A DNA stretch of 41,307 nt from positions 1-41,307 of the forward strand of contig DBRM01000065.1 in the NCBI GenBank assembly GCA_002305965.1, given 5' to 3'. Shown piece by piece: positions 1 to 7,326 of this stretch. The notes beneath the pieces are model-generated. The model worked only from the letters and a program-made list of their open reading frames with translations. It was not told where the DNA came from and ran no database searches. Within the stretch, counting starts at the first letter, position 1; each line of letters starts with the position of its first letter. A program made the translations under genes and the position numbers. Origin of the DNA: Syntrophomonas sp. UBA1368 (lineage in GTDB: Bacteria > Bacillota > Syntrophomonadia > Syntrophomonadales > Syntrophomonadaceae).

Positions 1-1
1 C

Positions 2-202
2 CCTAACAGTTTACATGAATATACACCACGTGAACTTTTTCCTGCTAATGAGCTTTATCTTTTTTCGCATGAAAAATATTCTATGCTTTTTACAGCAACT
101 TTTTCTCATGGTTTTTTTCTTCATGTTCAAATGCAAATTTTGAACTCTATTTTACGTTTTAAGGATTTAAATTCGTTTAAAATATCATTTGATTGTGCCT
201 AA
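2..202 (+). CDS. C-terminal end of an unrecognised protein (truncated by window edge)
   Basis: An open frame of 66 codons enters from the left edge and stops at TAA 200-202. Ten bases later comes a good intrinsic terminator (213-245), which is the main reason to believe this is a real gene end. The residues are rich in Phe, His and Leu (it ends ...FKISFDCA) and I recognise no family. The DNA is clearly more AT-rich than most genes further right, so it could be recently acquired or a mobile-element tail, but nothing proves that. An open frame of this length could also arise by chance in AT-rich DNA. Confidence 0.4.
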   Translation, partial: PNSLHEYTPRELFPANELYLFSHEKYSMLFTATFSHGFFLHVQMQILNSILRFKDLNSFKISFDCA

Positions 203-212
203 TCGATAAATG

Positions 213-245
213 TCTGGTTTTTATCCTCTTAAACCGGATTTTTTT
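213..245 (+). terminator. Rho-independent terminator of the left-edge gene
   Basis: An 8-bp stem (TCTGGTTT / AAACCGGA, one G-U pair) with a 10-base loop is followed by seven T. It sits 10 bases after the stop codon of the partial frame. Confidence 0.75.
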
Positions 246-568
246 CCTTATTTTTCTCTCAAGCTAATATTTTGCGTTTTAAGCGATTTTTAGCTGCAAT
301 TAATAATTTCTATCAAATCAATTGTTTTAAATGGCTCACAGCTCAATTTATTCGATGCATATTATGGAAGCAGTTGACAATTTTCAAAAACCAGTCAATT
401 TCTTTAAGGCTGGAAGGCATCCAAATATTTTATTTGCAAATAATTATATTATGTAAACCATTGATGAATGAAATGAAAATTTTGACCGGTTATTTGGATA
501 AACTCTTTTTTTCAGTTAGAATTAGTATCAGTATATTTCAAAACTATACTTTTTTATTGGCAAGGAGG
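246..568 (+). other. AT-rich intergenic region and leader of the Ca2+ ATPase gene
   Basis: The ATPase reading frame happens to stay open upstream to about 272, but the predicted residues there look like noise (aromatic and Ile/Asn-rich, no family similarity) and no ribosome site precedes them. A TATACT hexamer at 545-550 is a possible -10, with only a poor -35 (TTAGTA, 523-528). The strong AAGGAGG at 562-568 marks the true translation start region. I see no other gene here. Confidence 0.4.
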
Positions 569-3196
569 ATGAAGCTTAATTTGATACCCCATAGCATTGA
601 CTTTGCGGAAGTTCTGCATCAATTAAAGGTTGATTCATCAACCGGTTTGAGTTCGGAGGAAGCTGCCAGCCGATTAGCGCAATACGGTGAGAACAAGCTC
701 GATGAAGCTAAGAAAATAACCGTTTTCCAACGGTTTATTTCTCAATTCAAAGACGTTATGATCATCATATTGCTCATCGCGGCGGCTGTTTCTTTTGTTG
801 TTTCATGGCATGAAGGAGAAGGTTTTTTTGAACCAATTTTGATATTATTGATCGTTGTCTTAAATGCTGTCATCGGGGTATTTCAGGAAGGCAAGGCCGA
901 ACGGGCACTGGACGCGCTGAAAGACCTTTCTGCTCCTCATGCACGGGTTGTGCGTGACGGAAAAGAAATGATAATTGATGCGTCAAATCTGGTACCTGGA
1001 GACATCATCATCCTGGAAGCCGGTGATTATGTTCCGGCTGATAGCCGTTTAATAGAATCCAACAGTTTGAAATCTGAAGAATCTGCACTTACCGGCGAAT
1101 CGGTCCCGGCAGAAAAAGACGCTGCTGCAGTGATAGCGGAAAATGCTCCACTCGGAGATCGTTTTACCATGCTTTATACGGGATGCAGTATCACTTATGG
1201 AACAGGCAGAGCAGTGGTTACAGCCACTGGAATGAAAACCGAAATGGGCAGGATCGCTGATCTATTAAATGCTGAAGCGGATTCACAGACCCCTTTGCAG
1301 CTTAAGCTGGCTGAAATGGGTAAATATATTGGCTTTCTGGCTCTCGCCATTTGCGCGATTATATTTGTCATCGGAGTAATAAACGGCATGGCAATTATGG
1401 ATATCTTTATGATTGCTGTTGCTTTGGCTGTTTCCGCTATACCGGAAGGCCTTCCCGCCATCGTTACAGTGGTGCTGGCCATTGGTGTACAGCAGATGGT
1501 GAAAAAAAATGCCATCATCAGAAAGCTGCCGGCGGTGGAGACTTTAGGGAGTGCTTCCGTAATCTGTTCAGACAAGACAGGGACTTTGACCTTAAACCAG
1601 ATGACTTTAACCAAAGCATTTCTGGCCGGCGAAAGCCTGCTGGAAGACATCGATCAAAATAATTCCCCTGCCATCCGAAAGCTGCTTCTTTATGGAACCC
1701 TTTGCTCTGATGGGGCGGTTGAATTCGATGAACAAGGCAATGAAAAATATATCGGTGATCCTACGGAAACTGCCATTGTAATGGCGGCATTAAAAAATGA
1801 TATGCCAAAGGAAGAATTGAACCGCTTGTATCCGCGGTCAGCCGTATTACCTTTTGATTCAGACCGCAAAATGATGAGCACCATCAATCAGATCGACGGC
1901 AGAAATATTTTGATCGTAAAGGGTGCCTTTGATGTATTGTCTCAAAGATGCATCGAAGGTGATCTGGAAGCAGGACAACGCTGCACAGATGAATTGAGCC
2001 GACAGGCTTTACGGGTTTTGGCAATTGCCTATAAAGAACTGCAAGACATCCCGTCTGAACTAAAACCCGAAGAACTGGAGCAAGGTTTAACCTTTATGGG
2101 TCTGGTGGGAATGATTGACCCGCCCCGCCCGGAAGCCAGGAATGCCGTTTCAGTTTGCCGTGCTGCCGGAATAAAGCCGGTCATGATCACCGGTGACCAT
2201 GTGGTCACTGCGTCAGCCATTGCGGAGGAACTTGGAATTCTGCAAAAGGGCGATGAGGCTGTCACCGGAAGTGAATTGACCAAAATGACCGATGAGGAAC
2301 TAGACAGACGAGTAGAACATATTTCGGTTTATGCCCGGGTCTCACCTGAAGATAAAATAAGGATCGTACGTGCCTGGCAGAAACAAGGGGCAGTCGTTTC
2401 CATGACTGGTGACGGCGTCAACGATGCTCCCGCCTTAAAAGCGGCAGATATTGGATGTGCCATGGGTATTACCGGCACTGATGTGGCGAAAGGTGCAGCA
2501 GATATGGTCCTCACCGATGATAATTTTGCTACCATCGTCGACGCGGTAAAAGAAGGCCGTGGTATATATGAGAATATCAAGCACACAGTGGGATTTCTGC
2601 TGGGTACCAACATCGGAGAAGTACTGGTGGTATTTTCGGCAATGCTGTTGTGGCAGGTCTCCCCTTTCCTGGCCGTGCAGCTTCTGTGGATCAACCTGGT
2701 AACCGACAGTCTGCCGGCCATCGCTCTGGGGATGGAACCGGTAGATAAGAATATTATGCAGCGCAAACCAAAACCCAAGGGAGAGGGCCTTTTTGTCAAC
2801 GGCTTTGGATTACGTATTCTTTTTCAAGGCGCGATGTTTGCCACCCTGACACTCATTGGATTCATGATGGTCTGGAAAAATACAGGAGATATTGTGGCTG
2901 CACGTACCATGGCTTTTTTGGTTTTGGCTGGCACCCAGATCTTTCATGCCTTTAATATGCGTTCCGTACATTCCTTGTTCCGAATTGGTTTCTTCAGCAA
3001 TAAATATCTCAACTGGGCGGCATTGACATCTTTTATATTGATTAGCCTGGTTGCATTTATTCCCCCCATTTCCAACGCTTTTGGCATGATTCAACTTTCT
3101 GCTCCCATGTATTTGACTGCCTTGGGGTTAGCCGTGGTTCCTATTTTTGTAATTGAAATATTTAAAGCCTTGGGCTTAATAAAAAATAACGACTAA
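569..3196 (+). CDS. P-type Ca2+-transporting ATPase (type IIA, SERCA/PMCA-like)
   Basis: Membrane pump of about 875 residues that exports Ca2+ at the cost of ATP. From ATG 569: cation-ATPase N domain (about 1-75), actuator loop with TGES at 175-178, M4 with PEGLPA, phosphorylation motif DKTGTLT (Asp 335), nucleotide-binding region with FDSDRKMMS and KGAFD, hinge TGDGVNDAP from 613, and a C-terminal membrane domain. The SERCA Ca2+ ligands are kept: Glu in M4 PEGL, Asn 681 and Glu 684 in M5 (NIGEV), and Asn 709, Thr 712, Asp 713 in M6 (NLVTD). This favours Ca2+ over Na/K, H or Mg. The start is uncertain: AAGGAGG (562-568) touches ATG 569, so an in-frame TTG at 581, 12 bases from the site, may be the one used. 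The gene stands alone and ends in a bidirectional terminator. Confidence 0.93.
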   Translation: MKLNLIPHSIDFAEVLHQLKVDSSTGLSSEEAASRLAQYGENKLDEAKKITVFQRFISQFKDVMIIILLIAAAVSFVVSWHEGEGFFEPILILLIVVLNAVIGVFQEGKAERALDALKDLSAPHARVVRDGKEMIIDASNLVPGDIIILEAGDYVPADSRLIESNSLKSEESALTGESVPAEKDAAAVIAENAPLGDRFTMLYTGCSITYGTGRAVVTATGMKTEMGRIADLLNAEADSQTPLQLKLAEMGKYIGFLALAICAIIFVIGVINGMAIMDIFMIAVALAVSAIPEGLPAIVTVVLAIGVQQMVKKNAIIRKLPAVETLGSASVICSDKTGTLTLNQMTLTKAFLAGESLLEDIDQNNSPAIRKLLLYGTLCSDGAVEFDEQGNEKYIGDPTETAIVMAALKNDMPKEELNRLYPRSAVLPFDSDRKMMSTINQIDGRNILIVKGAFDVLSQRCIEGDLEAGQRCTDELSRQALRVLAIAYKELQDIPSELKPEELEQGLTFMGLVGMIDPPRPEARNAVSVCRAAGIKPVMITGDHVVTASAIAEELGILQKGDEAVTGSELTKMTDEELDRRVEHISVYARVSPEDKIRIVRAWQKQGAVVSMTGDGVNDAPALKAADIGCAMGITGTDVAKGAADMVLTDDNFATIVDAVKEGRGIYENIKHTVGFLLGTNIGEVLVVFSAMLLWQVSPFLAVQLLWINLVTDSLPAIALGMEPVDKNIMQRKPKPKGEGLFVNGFGLRILFQGAMFATLTLIGFMMVWKNTGDIVAARTMAFLVLAGTQIFHAFNMRSVHSLFRIGFFSNKYLNWAALTSFILISLVAFIPPISNAFGMIQLSAPMYLTALGLAVVPIFVIEIFKALGLIKNND

Positions 3197-3206
3197 ATTC
3201 AGACCG

Positions 3207-3244
3207 TAAAAAAAGGCTGTCCAAAAAGGACGGCCTCTTTTATT
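3207..3244 (+). terminator. Bidirectional terminator between the Ca2+ ATPase and the PurL-like gene
   Basis: A 9-bp stem (AGGCTGTCC / GGACGGCCT, one G-U) with loop AAAAA is flanked by an A-run on the left and a T-rich run on the right. It can end transcripts from both converging genes. Confidence 0.8.
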
Positions 3245-3264
3245 TATATTATTACCAGACTATT

Positions 3265-4365
3265 TTAGCTCAATGACGCTAGTAATTCGGCTGATGGATG
3301 ATTAGGAATCACAGCAATGGTCTGGTCACCATAGGTGAATATTTCTTCATCCGCATTGGTGATCTCGCCGATCATTTCAGCGATTCCGCCCTGGCTGCGA
3401 ATGGCCGCCAGAACTTCTTCCACATCTTCCGGGGCAACCTGTACGAGCATTCTGGCCTGTGTCTCGCAAATAAAGATTTCCTCAGGCATGATGTCCTTGA
3501 TTCTGACCGGTACTTTTGACAGATCCACTTTTGCGCCGAAGCCGCCGAAACGGGCCGACTCACAAACGGCTGCACCTATACCGGCTGCTCCCAAGTCTGA
3601 ACAAGCCTTTATTTTACCGGTAGCGAATGCTGCCAGGGTTGCTTCCATGGTGGTTCTTTCTTCTGCAAATAAAGCTACTGCCGGATACATAGTATCCACC
3701 AATCCGGCACGATAAAGGGTGTCATTGCCGTCATTGCCGGTTTCTCCTATGATAATGATTTTATCACCAGCAGATTTGGCCGGTTTGGTCAGAGGTTTTT
3801 CCGTTATCAGCTTACCTGTCACTGAAACGACTACTGCTGGTACGATATCACTGAAGGAGGTTGAAAATCCTCCGCCGGCAACAAATACTCCCATTGTCTG
3901 ACACATATCAGCGATTCCTTTTAACATCAGATTTATTCTTTCCTGACTGGTCATGGTCACACATTTTCCGCAGGTACATTTACCATCAAAACCGCAGGGG
4001 CCAACGATCACTTCTTCTTCCGGCGGACGGGTCCCAATAAAATCCAGAATATAGATCGGTCTGGCACCCATGGCAACAACATCACGCATAGCCCCCCCTG
4101 CCCCGGTGGCGGCACTGTCATAAGGACGCGGAACACAGGGAGAACAATGACTTTCCAGTTTACTTACCACCAGACAATCAGAACCTGGTATTTGAACCAC
4201 TGCCGCATCATCATTTGCATCCGGTCCCACCAGTAATGCCCCTGGCCATATGGCATCCACATTTTGATTGAGTCTTTTGAACATGCCAAAATCGATGGCC
4301 TTGTCTGCATTATGATGCAGGTGGACAAAAAGTGCGTGGATCAGCGCTTGCTCGATTCGATTCAT
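3265..4365 (-). CDS. AIR synthase (PurM/PurL)-related protein with altered active-site motif
   Basis: 366 residues, starting at ATG 4365 after GGAGG with an 8-base spacer (a longer frame starting at 4395 would begin before the ribosome site). It belongs to the PurM/PurL/SelD/HypE ATP-binding superfamily. The signature is the PurL-like block at residues 69-103: KLESHCSPC, then AATGAGG, RDV and MGARPI. In true PurL this reads K-ESHNHPS, so Asn and the second His are replaced by Cys 74 and Ser, with a further Cys 77. A second unusual feature is a Cys cluster at 124, 130, 132 and 135 (CxCxxC), which could bind metal. A Gly-rich region GGGFSTS follows (about 182-190), then the C-terminal AIRS domain. 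No purine genes lie nearby, so it is unlikely to be ordinary PurL. Its actual substrate is unknown. It is divergent from the Sec-protein gene, with 151 bases between the starts. Confidence 0.8.
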   Translation of the reverse strand: MNRIEQALIHALFVHLHHNADKAIDFGMFKRLNQNVDAIWPGALLVGPDANDDAAVVQIPGSDCLVVSKLESHCSPCVPRPYDSAATGAGGAMRDVVAMGARPIYILDFIGTRPPEEEVIVGPCGFDGKCTCGKCVTMTSQERINLMLKGIADMCQTMGVFVAGGGFSTSFSDIVPAVVVSVTGKLITEKPLTKPAKSAGDKIIIIGETGNDGNDTLYRAGLVDTMYPAVALFAEERTTMEATLAAFATGKIKACSDLGAAGIGAAVCESARFGGFGAKVDLSKVPVRIKDIMPEEIFICETQARMLVQVAPEDVEEVLAAIRSQGGIAEMIGEITNADEEIFTYGDQTIAVIPNHPSAELLASLS

Positions 4366-4516
4366 TAAAACATCCTCCTTCAAAATAGCTTCCACAATTT
4401 ATTGTCTGCAAAGATTCTAACATAATTTATTGAAATTACCCACTTGCTGACAGGTTTTTGCTTTTATTGTTTATAATTATAACCAGAAGTAATGAATTTT
4501 TTGTGAGGTGATAATC

Positions 4517-4876
4517 GTGGCACAACCAATGGAGTTTTATTGTGTTCCCTCTTGAACGACCTGCCGCAAAGCACAAGCGTGGCTTGTGGATCATAAGGCA
4601 GCATTTATCTATCACGATCTGCTGAAAGAGCCTCCCGACCTGAAAGAACTTAAAAAGTTAGCCGATATTGGTAGCCTGTCAGTCAGAGACCTAGTGAATC
4701 TGAAAAGTCAGGTATTTAAAAAAATGGATGTAGATCTGGACAGTATGGATGAAAAGTCCATCGCTGATCTGATTAGTGAAAATCCAAGAATTATGATCCG
4801 TCCGTTGCTAAACAACGGCAAAAAATTGTGGATGGGATTTAAAGAATCTGCTTATCAGGATATTTTAAAATTGTAA
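4517..4876 (+). CDS. ArsC/Spx-family redox protein, probable selenoprotein (in-frame TGA at 4553-4555 read as Sec)
   Basis: Translation from GTG 4517, preceded by GAGGTG with a 6-base spacer, gives a full-length ArsC/Spx-family protein (119 residues) interrupted only by TGA 4553-4555 at codon 13. The N-terminus reads EFYCVPS-U-TTCRKAQAWL, and the family normally has PSCTTCRKA here, so the TGA replaces the first, nucleophilic Cys of CxxC and leaves UxxC (U13, C16). Downstream the frame continues without a shift: LLKEPPDLKEL, then NLKSQVFKKM, ENPRIMIRPLL and GFKESAYQDIL, all typical of the family. A SECIS-like hairpin lies at 4561-4601. A standard gene caller would give only the truncated frame from GTG 4586, losing the active site. 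The family includes thioredoxin-fold arsenate reductases and Spx-like regulators; which of these this is cannot be told. The alternative is a pseudogene with a nonsense mutation. I favour Sec. Confidence 0.85.
4561..4601 (+). promoter_or_regulatory. SECIS-like element for Sec insertion at TGA 4553-4555
   Basis: A perfect 6-bp apical stem CACAAG (4572-4577) / CTTGTG (4583-4588) encloses a 5-base loop CGTGG that contains the GU dinucleotide expected for bacterial SelB binding. A lower stem CTGCC (4561-4565) / GGCAG (4597-4601) extends it. The apical stem begins 16 bases after the TGA and the loop GU is about 23 bases after it, similar to the spacing in E. coli fdhF (from general knowledge). The hairpin is also coding sequence, as is usual for bacterial SECIS elements. 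Confidence 0.75.
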
Positions 4877-4973
4877 TAGCATTACCAAAAGCATGCTTTA
4901 ATCCTGAAGTAAAAAGCGTTATCATAGGTTTAATTTAATCAGGATGGTGTATATAAAAAAGGGGGACGGTTAT

Positions 4974-5762
4974 ATGAGTGAATCCAAGATAGCGGTTCAA
5001 AAGGAAGGTCATGTTCTGTTGATCGGATTTGACCGGGCGGATAAGAGAAATGCTTTGGATGTCGATATGTATTGGGATATCGCCTATGCATACGGCCGCT
5101 TAAACAGTGATCCGGATCTTCGCTGCGGTCTTTTGTATGCCAAAGGCGACCATTTTTCTGCCGGATTGGATCTGGTACAGTGGGCGCCTTTTTTTGCTGA
5201 GGGTAAAATGCCGGATATGCCGGAAGGCACCATCGATCCCTTTGGACTGGATGAGGACAATCGCCTGAAAAAACCTCTGGTTATGGCTGTACAAGGCATA
5301 ACCTATACTTTTGCGATTGAGTTCCTGCTTACTGCAGACGTAAGAGTCGCAGCATCTGATCTGCGCATGGGCCAGATAGAAGTAAAACGTGGAATCTATC
5401 CGGTAGGTGGTGCAACAGTCAGAATGTTCGAGGAAATCGGATGGGGTAATGCCATGAGGTATATTTTGACCGGTGATGAAATAAATGCTGAAGAAGCATA
5501 TCGACTGGGTCTGGTCCAGGCAATCACAGAACCAGGAAAACAATTCGACAAAGCCCTTGAATTTGCCGTTAAAATTTCCAAACAGGCTCCTTTGGCAGTA
5601 CAGGCTGCGCTTAAGTCAGCACGAATTGCCCGAATACAAGGGGCAAAAGCGGCCATAGAGAGATTTTTGCCTGATCTGATGCCGATTATGAAGAGTCAGG
5701 ATGCAGCCGAAGGGGTACAGGCATTTATTGAACGACGGGAAGCAAATTTTAAGGGATGCTGA
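4974..5762 (+). CDS. Crotonase-family (enoyl-CoA hydratase/isomerase-like) protein
   Basis: 262 residues, from ATG 4974 with GGGGGA 7 bases upstream (an ATG at 4944 has no site). The crotonase fold is recognised from DKRNALD (23-29), the first oxyanion-hole segment HFSAGLDL (60-67), TADVRVA (120-126) and the late segment TGDEINAEEAYRLGLV. The second oxyanion segment is odd: where hydratases have G-xxx-GGG, residues 108-116 read GITYTFAIE, so the glycines are gone, while the Glu at 116 and another at 136 (GQIEVKRG) are at the family's acidic positions. It may catalyse a different crotonase reaction or be a divergent hydratase. It appears to stand alone. Confidence 0.85.
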   Translation: MSESKIAVQKEGHVLLIGFDRADKRNALDVDMYWDIAYAYGRLNSDPDLRCGLLYAKGDHFSAGLDLVQWAPFFAEGKMPDMPEGTIDPFGLDEDNRLKKPLVMAVQGITYTFAIEFLLTADVRVAASDLRMGQIEVKRGIYPVGGATVRMFEEIGWGNAMRYILTGDEINAEEAYRLGLVQAITEPGKQFDKALEFAVKISKQAPLAVQAALKSARIARIQGAKAAIERFLPDLMPIMKSQDAAEGVQAFIERREANFKGC

Positions 5763-5955
5763 TCATTGTGTGAACCGTGAGAAGCTGAACAGTAAGATAG
5801 GTGTATCAATGGACGAGGTTTTTGACACACCAGGAGCATAACATTGTATTCCGGAAAAGCCCGGTCTACTATTGGTGATCACCTCACTCCTTACTCCTCA
5901 CGCCTCACCAAGTAAATTGATTCCTTGGTAAATTGATGGTCATGGAACAAGCAGC
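5763..5955 (+). other. Non-coding stretch with CTCAC-rich imperfect repeats
   Basis: No gene is supported here. Around 5880-5911 a pyrimidine-rich tract repeats short units (CCTCAC, CTCCTTA, CTCCTCAC, GCCTCACC), and nearby GGTGATCACC is a 10-base palindrome (5873-5882). It could be a remnant of a dispersed repeat. Confidence 0.35.
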
Positions 5956-5980
5956 GGGCAGGTGATCTACCTGCCCTTTT
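5956..5980 (+). terminator. Intrinsic terminator ahead of the RarD-type gene
   Basis: An 8-bp perfect stem GGGCAGGT / ACCTGCCC with loop GATCT is followed by TTTT. It probably ends the transcript from the crotonase gene, about 200 bases downstream of its stop. Confidence 0.75.
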
Positions 5981-6049
5981 CATATTTTCTTTTTCGGCAT
6001 CATATGCCATAATTAGTTTTGCTATAGTAATAAGAGGGAGAAAATACCA

Positions 6050-6955
6050 TTGAACATAAATAAAAATAGCCAGTCTGTTTCCGGGATTTTAATGGCCGTT
6101 GGCGCCTATTTTATATGGGGAATCCTGCCTGTTTACTGGAAACTGCTGCAGACAGTGCCACCCCTTGAAATACTGGCTCATCGAATTATCTGGTGTTTAT
6201 TGTTCCTATTGAGCATTCTGTTTTTGTCCAAAAACATTGCGGCCGCCAAAGCAGAATTGTCTCGCATCATTGAACATCCTACAAAAGCAACCGGGGTCAT
6301 TTTGGCAGCCCTCTTCCTGACAGTCAATTGGTACAGCTATATTTGGGCAGTAAATAACGATCTGGTCATTCAGGCCAGCCTTGGTTATTATATCAATCCC
6401 CTGATCAGTGTACTGATGGGAGTTGTCGTGCTGAAAGAAAAGTTGTCTAAGTGGCAAATAATTGCTTGCGTGCTGGCCTTCTGCGGCGTAACTATTTTGA
6501 CTGTGAATTATGGAACTGTTCCCTGGATCGCTTTGGTCATTGCTTTCAGCTTTGCCCTTTATGGCCTGACAAAAAAAATCATCAATATTGAACCCATCAC
6601 CAGCTTGATTCTGGAAAGCAGCATAATGTCAATATTCGCGCTGATATATTTGTTTCATTTGCATAACCATCATCTCGGATCTTTTGGCAATGCTGAAATA
6701 TCCATTACCTTATTGCTTCTGGGGGCCGGCATTGTTACTTCTGTACCGCTGATTCTCTTTTCCCGGGCAGTCAATCGTTTATCCTTATCATTAATGGGTT
6801 TTTTACAATATATCAATCCCACATTCAGCTTGCTGCTGGGAATCTTTATCTTTCATGAGACCTTTTCCTTTACGCATTTAACAGCCTTTTCGATCATATG
6901 GACAGGTTTATTGTTATTTTCAATATCCAGCTATAAAAATTCCTCCCCGGTTTGA
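6050..6955 (+). CDS. rarD: RarD-type EamA/DMT-family transporter
   Basis: 301 residues, the usual length for RarD, with about ten hydrophobic helices in two EamA repeats. Recognisable segments are the N-terminal AYFIWGILPVYWK, the HRIIWCL segment after the first helix, and the later GFLQYINPTFSLLLG. It starts at TTG 6050 with GGGAG nine bases upstream. RarD proteins are inner-membrane drug/metabolite exporters named for chloramphenicol sensitivity; the substrate here is unknown. No neighbouring gene is clearly co-transcribed. Confidence 0.88.
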   Translation: MNINKNSQSVSGILMAVGAYFIWGILPVYWKLLQTVPPLEILAHRIIWCLLFLLSILFLSKNIAAAKAELSRIIEHPTKATGVILAALFLTVNWYSYIWAVNNDLVIQASLGYYINPLISVLMGVVVLKEKLSKWQIIACVLAFCGVTILTVNYGTVPWIALVIAFSFALYGLTKKIINIEPITSLILESSIMSIFALIYLFHLHNHHLGSFGNAEISITLLLLGAGIVTSVPLILFSRAVNRLSLSLMGFLQYINPTFSLLLGIFIFHETFSFTHLTAFSIIWTGLLLFSISSYKNSSPV

Positions 6956-7326
6956 GAACTGTCAAAGTATTATTTTGCTGGAGCAGCCGCCCGCCGATGT
7001 TCTCCTTATCGCATTTTTTCTTAATTTCAAATCCTTTGCGATGCTTTCATGATATTTTTCTCTGCTCATGAATATTCTATTTCCCCTGATAAGACCTTTC
7101 TATGGAAGAATTTACATTTAACATCGTTCTGCTTTGATATAGCTATGGAAAGTTCCCATTATTATGGGATATTTCCTGCCACATTATGTCACTTTATGAA
7201 TAAACACGATTTATATGGATAATATTGCTAACCATTTTGAAAAGGATGATAGCAAATCATGTCGAATAATGGGTTTTAATTACTTTTTTACTATTTATAA
7301 TTATTGCAAGGGAGGAATGTAAAAAC
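6956..7326 (+). other. Intergenic region upstream of the secreted metallopeptidase
   Basis: No convincing gene on either strand. Two things stand out: a 13-base inverted repeat with two mismatches (7147-7159 and 7164-7176, core TTCCCAT-TATT-ATGGGAT) that could be an operator, and TATAAT at 7296-7301, close to the ribosome site GGGAGG, as a possible -10. TGTCGAA at 7260-7266 matches the core of a Spo0A box, but one 7-mer is weak evidence. Confidence 0.35.

Noticed and set aside
272..568. Upstream extension of the Ca2+ ATPase frame by about 99 codons
   Set aside because: The frame is open but the residues look random and no ribosome site precedes them; the strong AAGGAGG lies at 562-568.
1195..1650. 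Antisense open frames inside the ATPase gene (also 2329-2799, 2810-3094)
   Set aside because: They mirror the coding frame and carry no recognisable domains or ribosome sites; the sense frame has all ATPase motifs.
3265..4365. SelD (selenophosphate synthetase) identity for the PurM-superfamily protein
   Set aside because: It lacks the Sec/Cys-Gly-rich N-terminal motif of SelD, and the PurL-type block KLES...MGARPI fits better.
4586..4876. Independent 96-residue gene starting at GTG 4586
   Set aside because: It lacks the family's active site and has no ribosome site; upstream sequence continues the protein through TGA 4553.
4888..4899. Palindrome AAAGCATGCTTT after the Sec-protein gene as terminator
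   Set aside because: It is a 12-base perfect palindrome with no loop and no T-run, so a hairpin terminator is unlikely.
5100..5543. 147-codon antisense frame inside the crotonase gene
   Set aside because: Fully contained opposite a recognisable crotonase, with no family signature.
7260..7266. Spo0A box (TGTCGAA) as a firm regulatory site
   Set aside because: A single 7-base match in AT-rich DNA is likely by chance; kept only as a remark.
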